Of a DNA stretch of 17,523 bases, positions 7,250 to 14,909 are shown piece by piece; positions within the stretch are counted from its first letter, which is position 1, and each line of letters begins with the position of its first letter. Below the pieces are notes generated by a model, which saw only the letters and a list, made by a program, of their open reading frames with translations, did no database searches and was not told the origin of the DNA. Made by a program: the position numbers and the translations under genes. The stretch lies in contig JANXUW010000044.1 of assembly GCA_025351985.1 (NCBI GenBank), positions 1-17,523 of the forward strand, given 5' to 3'. The DNA is from Pseudolysobacter sp. GTDB taxonomy: Bacteria > Pseudomonadota > Gammaproteobacteria > Xanthomonadales > Rhodanobacteraceae.

Positions 7250-7306
7250 AGGTTGCGTATGGAAATCCGTGATGCGTGGTCTTGGTGCGTAATCGCGCAG
7301 TTCCTA

Positions 7307-7324
7307 CGTTTGCAGGAGCAAACG
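7307..7324. repeat. Short perfect inverted repeat in a convergent intergenic gap
   Basis: CGTTTGC and GCAAACG (7 bp each) around the loop AGGA lie between the ends of two convergent genes. There is no U run on either side. It could be a weak bidirectional terminator or part of a dispersed repeat; only the hairpin itself is certain. Confidence 0.4.
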
Positions 7325-7407
7325 CGAATCGCAATACCGAGCGACGGTCTAGCTGAAAGGATGGGGTATGCGAATCCGTGGAACGCGAGTCTCGTTCTGG
7401 TTTGAAA

Positions 7408-7662
7408 TCAAGCAGCGTGCGGACGACGACGCGTCTGATCGCCTTGGCCCGCAAGCAGGCCAGCGACGGATATATCTTCGTCCAATGCTTCCCAATGCAA
7501 CCCGCGTGCGCTGATGCGCACCTGCCCGCGCTGCTCGATTGTGCTGTGCAGCAGCCGCGGAAACCATGCCAGCGGCACGCCCAATGTGCGTCCATCACTC
7601 AGCTCCACCCACATGCTGTCCGGGTCGAAGTGCACGCGTGTCGCCTTAATTGAAGAACTCAT
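7408..7662 (-). CDS. DUF2442 domain protein
   Basis: An 84-residue protein with the DUF2442 pattern: a short strand VHFDPDSMWVELSDGRTLGVPLAWFPRL-type region (residues 10-37), then QVRISARGLHWEALDEDISVAGLL. The WFPRL segment followed by GLHWEALDEDISVAGLL is typical. The biochemical role of the family is unknown. A good ribosome site GAGAGG (7670-7675) seven bases before ATG supports the start. The gene overlaps the end of the upstream DUF4160 gene by 17 bases, so the two form one translationally linked unit. Such pairs are common in bacterial genomes and behave like a mobile accessory cassette; a toxin-antitoxin role has been suspected by arrangement only. Confidence 0.9.
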   Translation of the reverse strand: MSSSIKATRVHFDPDSMWVELSDGRTLGVPLAWFPRLLHSTIEQRGQVRISARGLHWEALDEDISVAGLLAGQGDQTRRRPHAA

Positions 7663-7888
7663 TCCAGGCCCTCTCGATACGATTTTTGTTGGCCTCTACA
7701 ACCTCGGCCAGTTCGCGAAGCGTCTTGGCATTAAAGCCGTCATCATAGGCCACGCTTACTTCCGGCGTTAACCAGAACTTTGCTTCCACGCCGCCTTTCT
7801 CGACATGCACATGCATCGGTTCGCGCGGTGCACCTTCGTTGGCGTAGAAGAAAAACCGATAACCCTCGTGGCGGAAAATGACAGGCAT
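7646..7888 (-). CDS. DUF4160 domain protein
   Basis: An 80-residue protein that matches the DUF4160 pattern from end to end: MPVIFRHEGYRFFFYANEG, then REPMHVHVEKGG, AKFWLTPEVSVAYDDGF, and the C-terminal helix LRELAEVVEANKNRIERAW. The HVHV segment with adjacent aromatic and Glu residues is the most conserved part. The function is unknown. It is the first gene of a two-gene leftward unit with DUF2442, overlapping by 17 bases. No strong ribosome site precedes the ATG. The spacer upstream (7889-8082) contains an imperfect inverted repeat and no other gene. The pair resembles compact type II toxin-antitoxin loci only in layout. Confidence 0.92.
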   Translation of the reverse strand: MPVIFRHEGYRFFFYANEGAPREPMHVHVEKGGVEAKFWLTPEVSVAYDDGFNAKTLRELAEVVEANKNRIERAWNEFFN

Positions 7889-8082
7889 CTGACTGGATTA
7901 TTTCGACCGCAAAAGACATGGAACTGAATCTAGCGCACAGCCCATACCTTTGGAAAGTATCCCGCGATATGCAATTGCAACATATTCATGGGCATGACCC
8001 GCAATATTTCCCAAAGTGCACTTTCGGAAGCTTTATGTCGAGACTGGGCTCTTGTCGCGCATGATGGATTCTGAATCACGCA

Positions 8083-8826
8083 TCAAATCACCAACGTCCT
8101 TCCACCATCCACGCGCAAAATCTGCCCCGTGACAAACCCCGCATCGCGCAGCAGATAAAGCACCGCGCCTGCAACATCGTCCGGCGAACCCGCGCGCTTT
8201 AATGCCGTGCGTTTGACCAGCTCCTCGCGATCGGCGTATTCCTTGCCTTGTTCCGGCCACATCACCGCGCCGGGCGCGACACCGTTGACGCGCACCTCGG
8301 GGCCGAGTTCCTTGGCCAGTGAATACGTCAGCATCGCGAGGGCGGCCTTGGCCATGCAATACACAGTGTGTCCGGGTAGCGGGCGTTCGGCGTAGATGTC
8401 GACAAGGTTCACAATGTTGCCTTGTACATTTTTCAGGTGTGGCGCTGCGGCCTGCGCGAGAAAAAACGGCGCACGCGCATTGCTGCCGAACAGCTCGTCC
8501 CATTGCGCGGGCGTGGTGGCGCCGATCGTGGTCGGATAAAAACTCGATGCGTTGTTGATCAATCCGTCGAGCCGGCCGAAACGCGTGATCACGGCATCGA
8601 TCAGCGCCGGCAGATTTTCCACATCCGCCAGATCCGCCTGCAGCGCGAGCGTACTGTTGGCGCGCTGTATCTCGAGTTCGGCGATCAAACCATCGAGCTC
8701 GGCACGCGAGTGTCGGCAGTGCAATGCCACGTCATAACCTGACGCATGCAAACGCCGCGCGATGACGCTGCCCACGCGGCGCGCGGCGCCGGTGATCAAG
8801 ACTACGGGACGTGATTCGGCGGTCAT
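8083..8826 (-). CDS. Pteridine reductase, PTR1/FolM-like short-chain dehydrogenase
   Basis: A 247-residue short-chain dehydrogenase that probably reduces dihydropterins or dihydrofolate with NADPH. The cofactor motif is TGAARRVG (12-19), with an Arg-Arg typical of pteridine reductases. HCRHS (36-40) fits a 2'-phosphate pocket for NADPH. NNAS occurs at 91-94, and the catalytic set is Asp143, Tyr156 and Lys160 in VDIYAERPLPGH-VYCMAK. The usual catalytic Ser of the superfamily is Asp here, as in PTR1. A C-terminal DGG at the end of the fold is normal. AGGAA (8832-8836) precedes ATG 8826. It is divergent from the methyltransferase gene. The nearby folB and folK support a pterin role, but ordinary FabG-like activity cannot be excluded. 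Confidence 0.88.
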   Translation of the reverse strand: MTAESRPVVLITGAARRVGSVIARRLHASGYDVALHCRHSRAELDGLIAELEIQRANSTLALQADLADVENLPALIDAVITRFGRLDGLINNASSFYPTTIGATTPAQWDELFGSNARAPFFLAQAAAPHLKNVQGNIVNLVDIYAERPLPGHTVYCMAKAALAMLTYSLAKELGPEVRVNGVAPGAVMWPEQGKEYADREELVKRTALKRAGSPDDVAGAVLYLLRDAGFVTGQILRVDGGRTLVI

Positions 8827-8877
8827 GGCTATTCCTGCATGATGTATGGGTGGCGGCGGATCGAACTGCTATTCTTG

Positions 8878-8893
8878 TGGCACGCACCCTGCA
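8878..8893 (+). promoter_or_regulatory. Sigma-54-like -24/-12 promoter motif before the methyltransferase gene
   Basis: TGGCACG, four bases, then CTGCA matches the sigma-54 consensus TGGCACG-N4-TTGCA except for one base, with the correct spacing of GG to GC. It sits about 64 bp before the ATG, on the right strand, in the divergent control region. Chance match is possible. I see no enhancer-like repeat upstream. Confidence 0.3.
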
Positions 8894-8956
8894 TGTTACA
8901 CAGCTCAATAAACATCCTGTCTTTCTGCGACGATCTGCCATAGCAGCTCACCATCC

Positions 8957-10135
8957 ATGTCGACCTTGCCCACGCCAACTAGCGACGAAATGGCCCACAG
9001 CGAAAGCCTGCTGGGATTGATTCGTACCGAGATTGCCGCGCGCGGATCGATCCCGTTTTCGCGCTACATGGAGCTGGCGTTGTACGCGCCGGGACTCGGT
9101 TATTACAGCGCGGGCAAAACCAAGTTCGGCGCCGCTGGCGATTTTATAACCGCGCCCGAGCTAGGCGATATTTTTGCGCGCTGCATCGCGCATGCCGTGG
9201 CGCCGTTGCTGCGCGAGCTTGGCCCGAATGCGCTGTTTCTCGAACTCGGCGGCGGTAGTGGCGCGTTCGCGCGTGATTTGCTGCTGGCGCTGGATGAGCT
9301 CGACGCATTGCCGCGGCGTTACCTGATGCTCGAACCGAGCGCCGATTTGCGCGAACGCCAGCACGCGCTGTTGCACGAATCGCTGCCGCTGCCGTTGAGC
9401 AGTCGCGTGCACTGGATCGAACGTCCGCCGCACGAAGATTGGCACGGCGTGCTGTTCGCGAACGAAGTGCTGGATGCGTTGCCGACCACGCGTTTTGTCA
9501 TGCGCGATGGCGAGGTTTTCGAAGAGGTCGTGGTCTGCGATGCGCTCGGTGAATTGCGCATCGATATACATCCCGCCGATACGCTGACGACATCGGCGGT
9601 GCGATCGGTCGAGCGTTATCTCGGCACGACGTTTGCCGATGGTTACCGTTCGGAAATCCTGCCGCAGTTGCCGTGGTGGATCGCCGCGGTGGCTGGATCG
9701 TTGCGCCAAGGGCTCGCGCTGTTTGTCGATTACGGTTATGCGCGCCGCGAGTTCTACGCGCCCGAGCGCAGCGATGGCAGTTTGATCTGCCACTATCGCC
9801 ACCGCGCGCATGCCGATGCCTTGTTTTTGCCGGGGCTGCAGGACATCACCGCGTTCGTCGATTTCACCGCGCTCGCCGAAGCCGGCGCCAGCGCGGGTTT
9901 TGCGCTCGCCGGATATTCGTCGCAAGCACAGTTTGTGCTCGGCAACGGCCTGCCGGAAATCCTCATGCAATCGGCGATGCTGCCCGATGCCGAACGCCTG
10001 CGTCTCGGCAACGAGATCAAGCGCCTGACCTTGCCCGGCGAAATGGGCGAGCGTTTTCAGGTGATGGGATTGCAGCGCGGCCTGGGTGAAGACTGGGCGT
10101 TGCATGTGGCCGGCGGTTTGCGCCACCGCTTGTAG
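8957..10135 (+). CDS. SAM-dependent methyltransferase, COG1565/MidA (NDUFAF7) family
   Basis: A 392-residue protein of the COG1565 family, the bacterial relatives of mitochondrial NDUFAF7, which dimethylates an arginine of complex I subunit NDUFS2. Evidence: the N-terminal IPFSRYMELALYAPGLGYY (32-50), KFGAAGDFITAPELG (56-70), the SAM motif LELGGGSGA (95-103), FANEVLDALP (167-176), VDYGYARREFY (257-267), and GLQDITAFVDF (293-303). All are diagnostic and intact. The bacterial substrate is not established. The start at ATG 8957 has no clear ribosome site; an in-frame ATG at 8990 would shorten it by 11 residues. It is divergent from the pteridine reductase and convergent with cca, with only 42 bp between stops and no obvious terminator. 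Confidence 0.94.
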   Translation: MSTLPTPTSDEMAHSESLLGLIRTEIAARGSIPFSRYMELALYAPGLGYYSAGKTKFGAAGDFITAPELGDIFARCIAHAVAPLLRELGPNALFLELGGGSGAFARDLLLALDELDALPRRYLMLEPSADLRERQHALLHESLPLPLSSRVHWIERPPHEDWHGVLFANEVLDALPTTRFVMRDGEVFEEVVVCDALGELRIDIHPADTLTTSAVRSVERYLGTTFADGYRSEILPQLPWWIAAVAGSLRQGLALFVDYGYARREFYAPERSDGSLICHYRHRAHADALFLPGLQDITAFVDFTALAEAGASAGFALAGYSSQAQFVLGNGLPEILMQSAMLPDAERLRLGNEIKRLTLPGEMGERFQVMGLQRGLGEDWALHVAGGLRHRL

Positions 10136-10177
10136 CCACCGCGTAATTCCACACTTCTTGGTCGCAGGTCGATTCGA

Positions 10178-11431
10178 TCAGGAACCGGATTCTTCACCCT
10201 GCGCACGCTGCGTCGCACGCACCGATGCGATCGCCTGCAGGCGCGCCGCGCGCACTTTTTCGCCGATCTCGATGCCGCTGAATCCCTGCTCGACAAATAC
10301 TTTGGCGCTCACCGCCGCGGCGGCAGAAAACAACGTGAGCAGATACGCGGTTTGCGGATACGGATCGTGCTCGCGACCGAGCCGCCCGCGCTTGTCGCAT
10401 TCGCACACCAGCGCGAATTGCCGCACTCGTTCGGGGCGGCGAAATACATCGAGTTGTTCGAGCAGTTTGAGCAATGTCTCGCTGCGCAGCTCGAATAATT
10501 GATGCATCTGCAAATGCAGCCTGCACACCAGTTCGGCCAGCGCGGCGTATTCCGCCGGCACTTTCAGTCGTGCCGCGAAGGCGCGCAGCGGCGCCACGCC
10601 GGCATGTTCATGGCCGATATGGCGCGGCAAGATATCGGCCGGCGTCAGCGCCTTGCCGAGGTCATGCGTGAGCGCGCACCAGCCGATCAACGTATCGCCC
10701 GGCGCCAGACGCGCGGCAACGTCGAGCACCAGTTCGATGTGGATGCCGGTGTCGATCTCGGGATGGAATTCGGCGCGTTGCGGCACGCCATACAACGCAT
10801 CGATTTCGGGAAACAAAACTTTCAACGCACCACATTCGCGCAATACTTTGAGGAAGGCAGACGGCTTAGCCTCGCTCAACGCCTTGCGCGTTTCCGCCCA
10901 GATGCGTTCGGGCACGAGATGATCCGCTTCGCCATCGCGGGTCATCTGTTGCATCAGAGCGCGGGTTTCTTCGGCGACCTGAAAACCAAGACGGGCGAAA
11001 CGCGCGGCGAATCTCGCGACGCGCAAAATCCGCACCGGATCTTCGACGAAAGCCGGCGCGACATGGCGCAGAATCCGCGCCTGCAGATCGCGTTCACCGC
11101 CGTACGGATCGACCAGGTTGCCGCGTTCGTCTTCGGCCATCGCGTTGATGGTCAGATCGCGGCGCGCCAGATCCTGTTCGAGCGTGACGGTCGCATCGGC
11201 CTGGAATTCAAAACCGTGATAACCGCGGCCGCTCTTGCGTTCGGTGCGCGCGAGCGCGTATTCCTCACCGTTGTGCGGATGCAGGAAAACCGGGAAATCC
11301 TTGCCGACCGGTTTGTAGCCAAGGCGCAACATTTCCTCGGCGCTGGCGCCGACTACCACGTAATCACGATCCTTGACCGGAATGCCGAGCAGGCGATCAC
11401 GTACTGCTCCGCCAACGAGATAAATTTGCAT
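10178..11431 (-). CDS. cca: CCA-adding tRNA nucleotidyltransferase with HD domain (class II, multifunctional type)
   Basis: Adds or repairs the 3' CCA of tRNAs. The 417-residue protein has the polymerase head with the GGAVRD motif (7-12), metal aspartates D21 and D23 in [10 protein letters not shown], the template motif RRDLTINA (89-96), and the [15 protein letters not shown] helix (129-143). The tail has an HD phosphohydrolase domain with HD at 255-256 in [13 protein letters not shown] and further His residues in HIGHEHAG, as in the E. coli-type enzyme with phosphatase and 2',3'-cyclic phosphodiesterase activity. Length is normal for that type. It is the last of three leftward genes after slt and the NDUFA9-like gene, with 56 bp to the previous stop. 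No strong ribosome site is seen before ATG. Confidence 0.97.
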   Translation of the reverse strand: MQIYLVGGAVRDRLLGIPVKDRDYVVVGASAEEMLRLGYKPVGKDFPVFLHPHNGEEYALARTERKSGRGYHGFEFQADATVTLEQDLARRDLTINAMAEDERGNLVDPYGGERDLQARILRHVAPAFVEDPVRILRVARFAARFARLGFQVAEETRALMQQMTRDGEADHLVPERIWAETRKALSEAKPSAFLKVLRECGALKVLFPEIDALYGVPQRAEFHPEIDTGIHIELVLDVAARLAPGDTLIGWCALTHDLGKALTPADILPRHIGHEHAGVAPLRAFAARLKVPAEYAALAELVCRLHLQMHQLFELRSETLLKLLEQLDVFRRPERVRQFALVCECDKRGRLGREHDPYPQTAYLLTLFSAAAAVSAKVFVEQGFSGIEIGEKVRAARLQAIASVRATQRAQGEESGS

Positions 11432-11487
11432 AAGGCAATTGTGCCACGCGTGATCGGGAGTGCGATTTTTTTCGCTGCAATGGCGTG

Positions 11488-12423
11488 TCAGGTTTTGCGA
11501 TAACGATCCAGTCGCGCCTGTTTGTTCTCGCCACGCAGCAGCGCCGGCATGATGCTTTGCATCGGCGTCGCATCGATGTCGAGTGCGGCCAGGCCATCAT
11601 GCTCGGGCACTGAGTCGAGCAATAACGATTTGTAGTTGTCGCTCGAAAACGGCTTGCCCGGAACAAAATCGAACACACGGCCTTGCAGCTTGCCGAGTAT
11701 TTCCGGCAGGCCGATTACCCAGCGTTTGCGCCGTATCAGCAGCGCCGTGTATTGCACGATTTCGCGCAAGCTCAGGATTTGCGGACCGCCGAGTTCGTAA
11801 GTCTGGCCGATGCTTTCCGGCGAAAGCAGGCTGCGCGCGAACGCCTCGCAGACATCGCCGACATACACCGGCGCAAAGCGCGCGTTGGCGCGAGCAAGCG
11901 GCAACACCGGCGCGATTTTCAACAGATCGGCGAAGCGATGAAACAAGCCATCGCCACGACCGAAAATCACCGACGGCCGGAAAATCGTCCAGTCCAGATT
12001 ACTCTGCCTGATCGCGTTTTCCGCCGCGCCGCGCGTCTTCAGATAAAAACTTTCGCCGCGTCCCGCATTCAGCGCGCTCATCTGTAACAACCGCTTCACA
12101 CCTACTTTTTTGCACGCTGCGATCAGGGTCTGGGTCAGTTCGACATGCGCTTTTTGAAAACCGCGACCGTTGCGACCGCGCTCGTTGAGAATACCGACGA
12201 GGTTGATCGCGACATCGATATCGCGCAGCTCATGCGCCAGCGCTTCGGCATCGTAAATATCGGCATCGATCAAGCGCACGCCCGGCAGCAAGGCGAGTCC
12301 GCGATGCGCCACGCGATAACGCGTGAGCACGGTAATGCGATGGCCGTCGCGCACAAGCCGCGGCAACAAGTGGCTGCCGACAAAACCGGTGCCACCGAGG
12401 ATAAGCAGATGTTGCGGTTTCAT
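11488..12423 (-). CDS. NDUFA9-like atypical SDR (NAD(P)-binding)
   Basis: A 311-residue protein of the complex I NDUFA9 / atypical short-chain dehydrogenase group. The Rossmann motif GGTGFVG is at 10-16; INLVGILNE (73-81), Ser117 in [24 protein letters not shown] (145-159), and [13 protein letters not shown] follow. In the usual YxxxK active-site position it reads YLKTR (127-131), so the Lys is Arg here. Many members are not active dehydrogenases, and the bacterial role is unknown, perhaps quinone or respiratory-related. The start at ATG 12423 is chosen because the fold begins at once; an upstream in-frame extension adds 24 non-conserved residues. It lies between slt and cca on the same strand. 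A clustering with the COG1565 methyltransferase, another relative of complex I factors, is notable. Confidence 0.9.
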   Translation of the reverse strand: MKPQHLLILGGTGFVGSHLLPRLVRDGHRITVLTRYRVAHRGLALLPGVRLIDADIYDAEALAHELRDIDVAINLVGILNERGRNGRGFQKAHVELTQTLIAACKKVGVKRLLQMSALNAGRGESFYLKTRGAAENAIRQSNLDWTIFRPSVIFGRGDGLFHRFADLLKIAPVLPLARANARFAPVYVGDVCEAFARSLLSPESIGQTYELGGPQILSLREIVQYTALLIRRKRWVIGLPEILGKLQGRVFDFVPGKPFSSDNYKSLLLDSVPEHDGLAALDIDATPMQSIMPALLRGENKQARLDRYRKT

Positions 12424-12522
12424 GCTTTGCAAGTCGCCATTTATTGAGTGCGCATAGTAGAACGCGTGGACTGCCGAGCGCGCGTGAAGGCGCACGGGCA
12501 GGCGAATCGCATCGAGCTTGGT

Positions 12523-14571
12523 CTATTTCGCGGAGGTTTTGATTTCCACCGGCGCCGGCGTAATCACCGGTACCTCGGGTAGCGGACAACTCATCTGTTT
12601 GCGCGTTGGAATTTCCGTCGCGGGCGTAGCGCCTGGATTCAGCGCCAATGCGAGGCGGCTCGACAGCGGCAGCGCGGTTTGATTCAAGCGCCAGTCGTAG
12701 ATCACGCTGAAGGCGAGCACGCTGGAAACGTATTCGCGGGTTTCGCGGTACGGAATGGTCTCGACGAAGATATCCGGATCGAGCGTACCGCGTGCTGCGA
12801 GCCAGCGATCGACCGGCTCCGGGCCGGCGTTGTAAGCCGCGGTGGCGAGCCAGGTGCGGCCGTCGAAACGCGCCGACATATTGCTCAGATACCGTGTGCC
12901 GAGCGCAATATTGGTGGCCGGATCGTACAGATCGGCTGCGTTGCGATACGTGCTTTTCTGCGCCTTCGCCAAGCGCGCCGCGGTGCCCGGCAAAAGCTGC
13001 ATGAGGCCATACGCATCGGCGCCGGAATGGGCGTCGGTCATCCACGCACTTTCGGCACGGATGATGCCGTAGGTCCACGCCGGATCGATGCCGGCATCGC
13101 GCGAGTTGGTTTCGACTTCGCTCTTGAGCGCGAGCGGAAAACGCAGATCGTACAGACGCAATTCCTCGCCATGCGCAAACGCGAACACGGCGCGATCGTA
13201 CCAGCCGCGCTGGTTGGCGATTTCGGCAGCGATGCGACGTTGTTCGAGGCTGAGATCGACGAGCGCGAAATCCCATTCGCGACGCGCTTCCTTCAGACGT
13301 CCGAGCGCCTGGAATTCGAACGCGCGCTGCAGGCCCGGCAGGCTGTTGAGCTGTGCTTGTGCGCTCGCATTTGCGGCGATCTGCAGCGGACAAACCGCGT
13401 ACGGCAACTGCGCCCGGTCTGCAGCGAGAAAACCAAAATAATTCGGTTCGCGAGCAACCGCGGCGAACAGCGCATTCGCCTCGCTGTTGCGTTCGAGTTT
13501 CATGAGCATGCGCGCGCGCAGGTAGCGCCAGCGCGGATCGGCTTTCTGCGTGTCGCTCAGGCTATCCAGCGCGGCGAGCGCATCGGCCCAGTTTTGCGCG
13601 GAGAGTGCGAGCCGCACGCGCCACTCGCGCGTCGCATCGTCACCGAATTCGGCCGGCAGCGCATCCAGCCGCGCGAGCGCATCGGGCGCAAAACTCGATG
13701 CGCGATACAACGCCAGCGCATGCAGGATGCGGCCACGCTGGGTAGATTCGAATTTGAATTTATCACCGAGCTTGGACCACAGCGTCTCGGCGGCTTCGCT
13801 GTTTTTCTTCGCCAGCCGACTCAGACCGTAGGCGACCGCGTCGCGCGCGCGCGAGGTATCCGGCCAGGTTTCGGCTTTCGCGAGATTGGCGGCCGGATCG
13901 CGCAAACTCGCGGCGATACGCTCGCCATCATCGCGTTCGCTCACCGGCAACTGCGCAGCGAGGTTGCCGGTCAATTCGGCATTGTTCGCCGCCGCGGCAA
14001 GATCCAGGCGCCGCCACAATTGTTTGTTTTGCAGGCTGCCTTGCGCGCGCGCCCAAGCGAACACCGCATCGCAAGCCGCAGGTGTTGCGCTGGCGCTGAG
14101 CCACAACGGTTCGATTTCGTCGTTGTAACTCGGCGTTTTGCCGAGCGCGATGCGCGCCTGCAATTCGTCGCAGCGCAGCTCGCGATTTTTGCTGGTTTCG
14201 TAGTGATCGAGAAAATCCTGCCACAGGCCGCGCTTGGCCAGTTGCAATAGATATACATCGCGCAACAAATGCGCGGGCAGCGAGTTTGCCCAGCTCTTGA
14301 GGTAGCCATCGACGGTGCCGCGATCGAGTTCGCTGCGTTGTTGCAGGTCGGCGAGTTCGAGGTAGGGATACAGCGGATAGTTTTCGAGGCCAACGGCGAG
14401 CTTGCGCCACGCATCGCCGGGCGCGCGTTGGGCGGCTTGATACGCCGCCTGAAATTGCAGTCGCTGACGCGCGAGTGGTGCGGTATCGGGCGCCACCTCG
14501 GCGAGGGATAGCGTCGTGGCGAACATCGGCAAGAGTGCCAGCGACAGAAAAAGACGTTTTGAAAGGGGCAT
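12523..14571 (-). CDS. Soluble lytic murein transglycosylase, SLT70-like
   Basis: Periplasmic enzyme that cleaves the MurNAc-GlcNAc bond of peptidoglycan with 1,6-anhydro ring formation. From ATG 14571 the protein has 682 residues: a signal peptide (MPLSKR then a hydrophobic stretch to about residue 24), a long alpha-helical superhelical region of about 470 residues with TPR-like helices, and a C-terminal SLT domain. The catalytic Glu is E507 in RAESAW, followed by GLMQL (522-526), AYNAG (579-583) and ETIPYRETREYV (604-615). All family motifs are intact and the length is slightly more than E. coli Slt. An in-frame TTG at 14598 would add nine residues before the signal peptide and is less likely. 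It heads the leftward group with the NDUFA9-like and cca genes. No slt-linked trp repressor gene is seen. Confidence 0.94.
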   Translation of the reverse strand: MPLSKRLFLSLALLPMFATTLSLAEVAPDTAPLARQRLQFQAAYQAAQRAPGDAWRKLAVGLENYPLYPYLELADLQQRSELDRGTVDGYLKSWANSLPAHLLRDVYLLQLAKRGLWQDFLDHYETSKNRELRCDELQARIALGKTPSYNDEIEPLWLSASATPAACDAVFAWARAQGSLQNKQLWRRLDLAAAANNAELTGNLAAQLPVSERDDGERIAASLRDPAANLAKAETWPDTSRARDAVAYGLSRLAKKNSEAAETLWSKLGDKFKFESTQRGRILHALALYRASSFAPDALARLDALPAEFGDDATREWRVRLALSAQNWADALAALDSLSDTQKADPRWRYLRARMLMKLERNSEANALFAAVAREPNYFGFLAADRAQLPYAVCPLQIAANASAQAQLNSLPGLQRAFEFQALGRLKEARREWDFALVDLSLEQRRIAAEIANQRGWYDRAVFAFAHGEELRLYDLRFPLALKSEVETNSRDAGIDPAWTYGIIRAESAWMTDAHSGADAYGLMQLLPGTAARLAKAQKSTYRNAADLYDPATNIALGTRYLSNMSARFDGRTWLATAAYNAGPEPVDRWLAARGTLDPDIFVETIPYRETREYVSSVLAFSVIYDWRLNQTALPLSSRLALALNPGATPATEIPTRKQMSCPLPEVPVITPAPVEIKTSAK

Positions 14572-14909
14572 ATCGAGCGCTGCTGGTGGTATCTGCAATT
14601 ATTTGAGGTTGCACGCAACGCGGTGAGGCGATGCGTGATTGAGGCGTGCTGAAACCTTGGTGGGAGGATAGCCGAGGTGGCGCTTCATGTCGATTAAATA
14701 CTTGTATTACAGTTAGTTAATGGATTTTTGTAAGCTTGCAATGAAGGTTCGATACTGCCCCGCAAGAGATTATCCAGGACCGAGCAAGGGGACTGGCAAT
14801 TCGTTTTTTTGTGTGCAACGATTACACTGTCGTTACAATTTGTTCACATTCTCCTCATTAAGTCCGAAGTAGCGCTCAATCCACCCACCCAATTACCCGA
14901 GAGGTTCAA
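14572..14909. other. Divergent intergenic control region (no gene)
   Basis: This 338-bp gap between the divergent slt and receptor genes holds no convincing open frame. It is A+T-rich around 14690-14750 and 14800-14870. A weak promoter candidate for the receptor is TACAAT at 14834-14839 with a TTGTGT 19 bp upstream (14809-14814), spacing too long to trust. GAGAGG (14899-14904), five bases before the receptor ATG, is a good ribosome site. I see no clear Fur-box or other named operator. Confidence 0.6.

Noticed and set aside
10499..11503. A 334-codon plus-strand frame opposite cca
   Set aside because: cca has complete motifs on the minus strand; the antisense product shows none.
12424..12495. 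A 24-residue N-terminal extension of the NDUFA9-like protein
   Set aside because: The Rossmann strand begins right after ATG 12423, as in the family; the extension is not conserved in style.
12679..14250. A 523-codon open frame on the plus strand opposite the transglycosylase gene
   Set aside because: It is antisense to slt, whose frame has all catalytic motifs. The plus-strand product is Arg/Ala-rich without a recognisable domain, as expected from high-GC codon bias.
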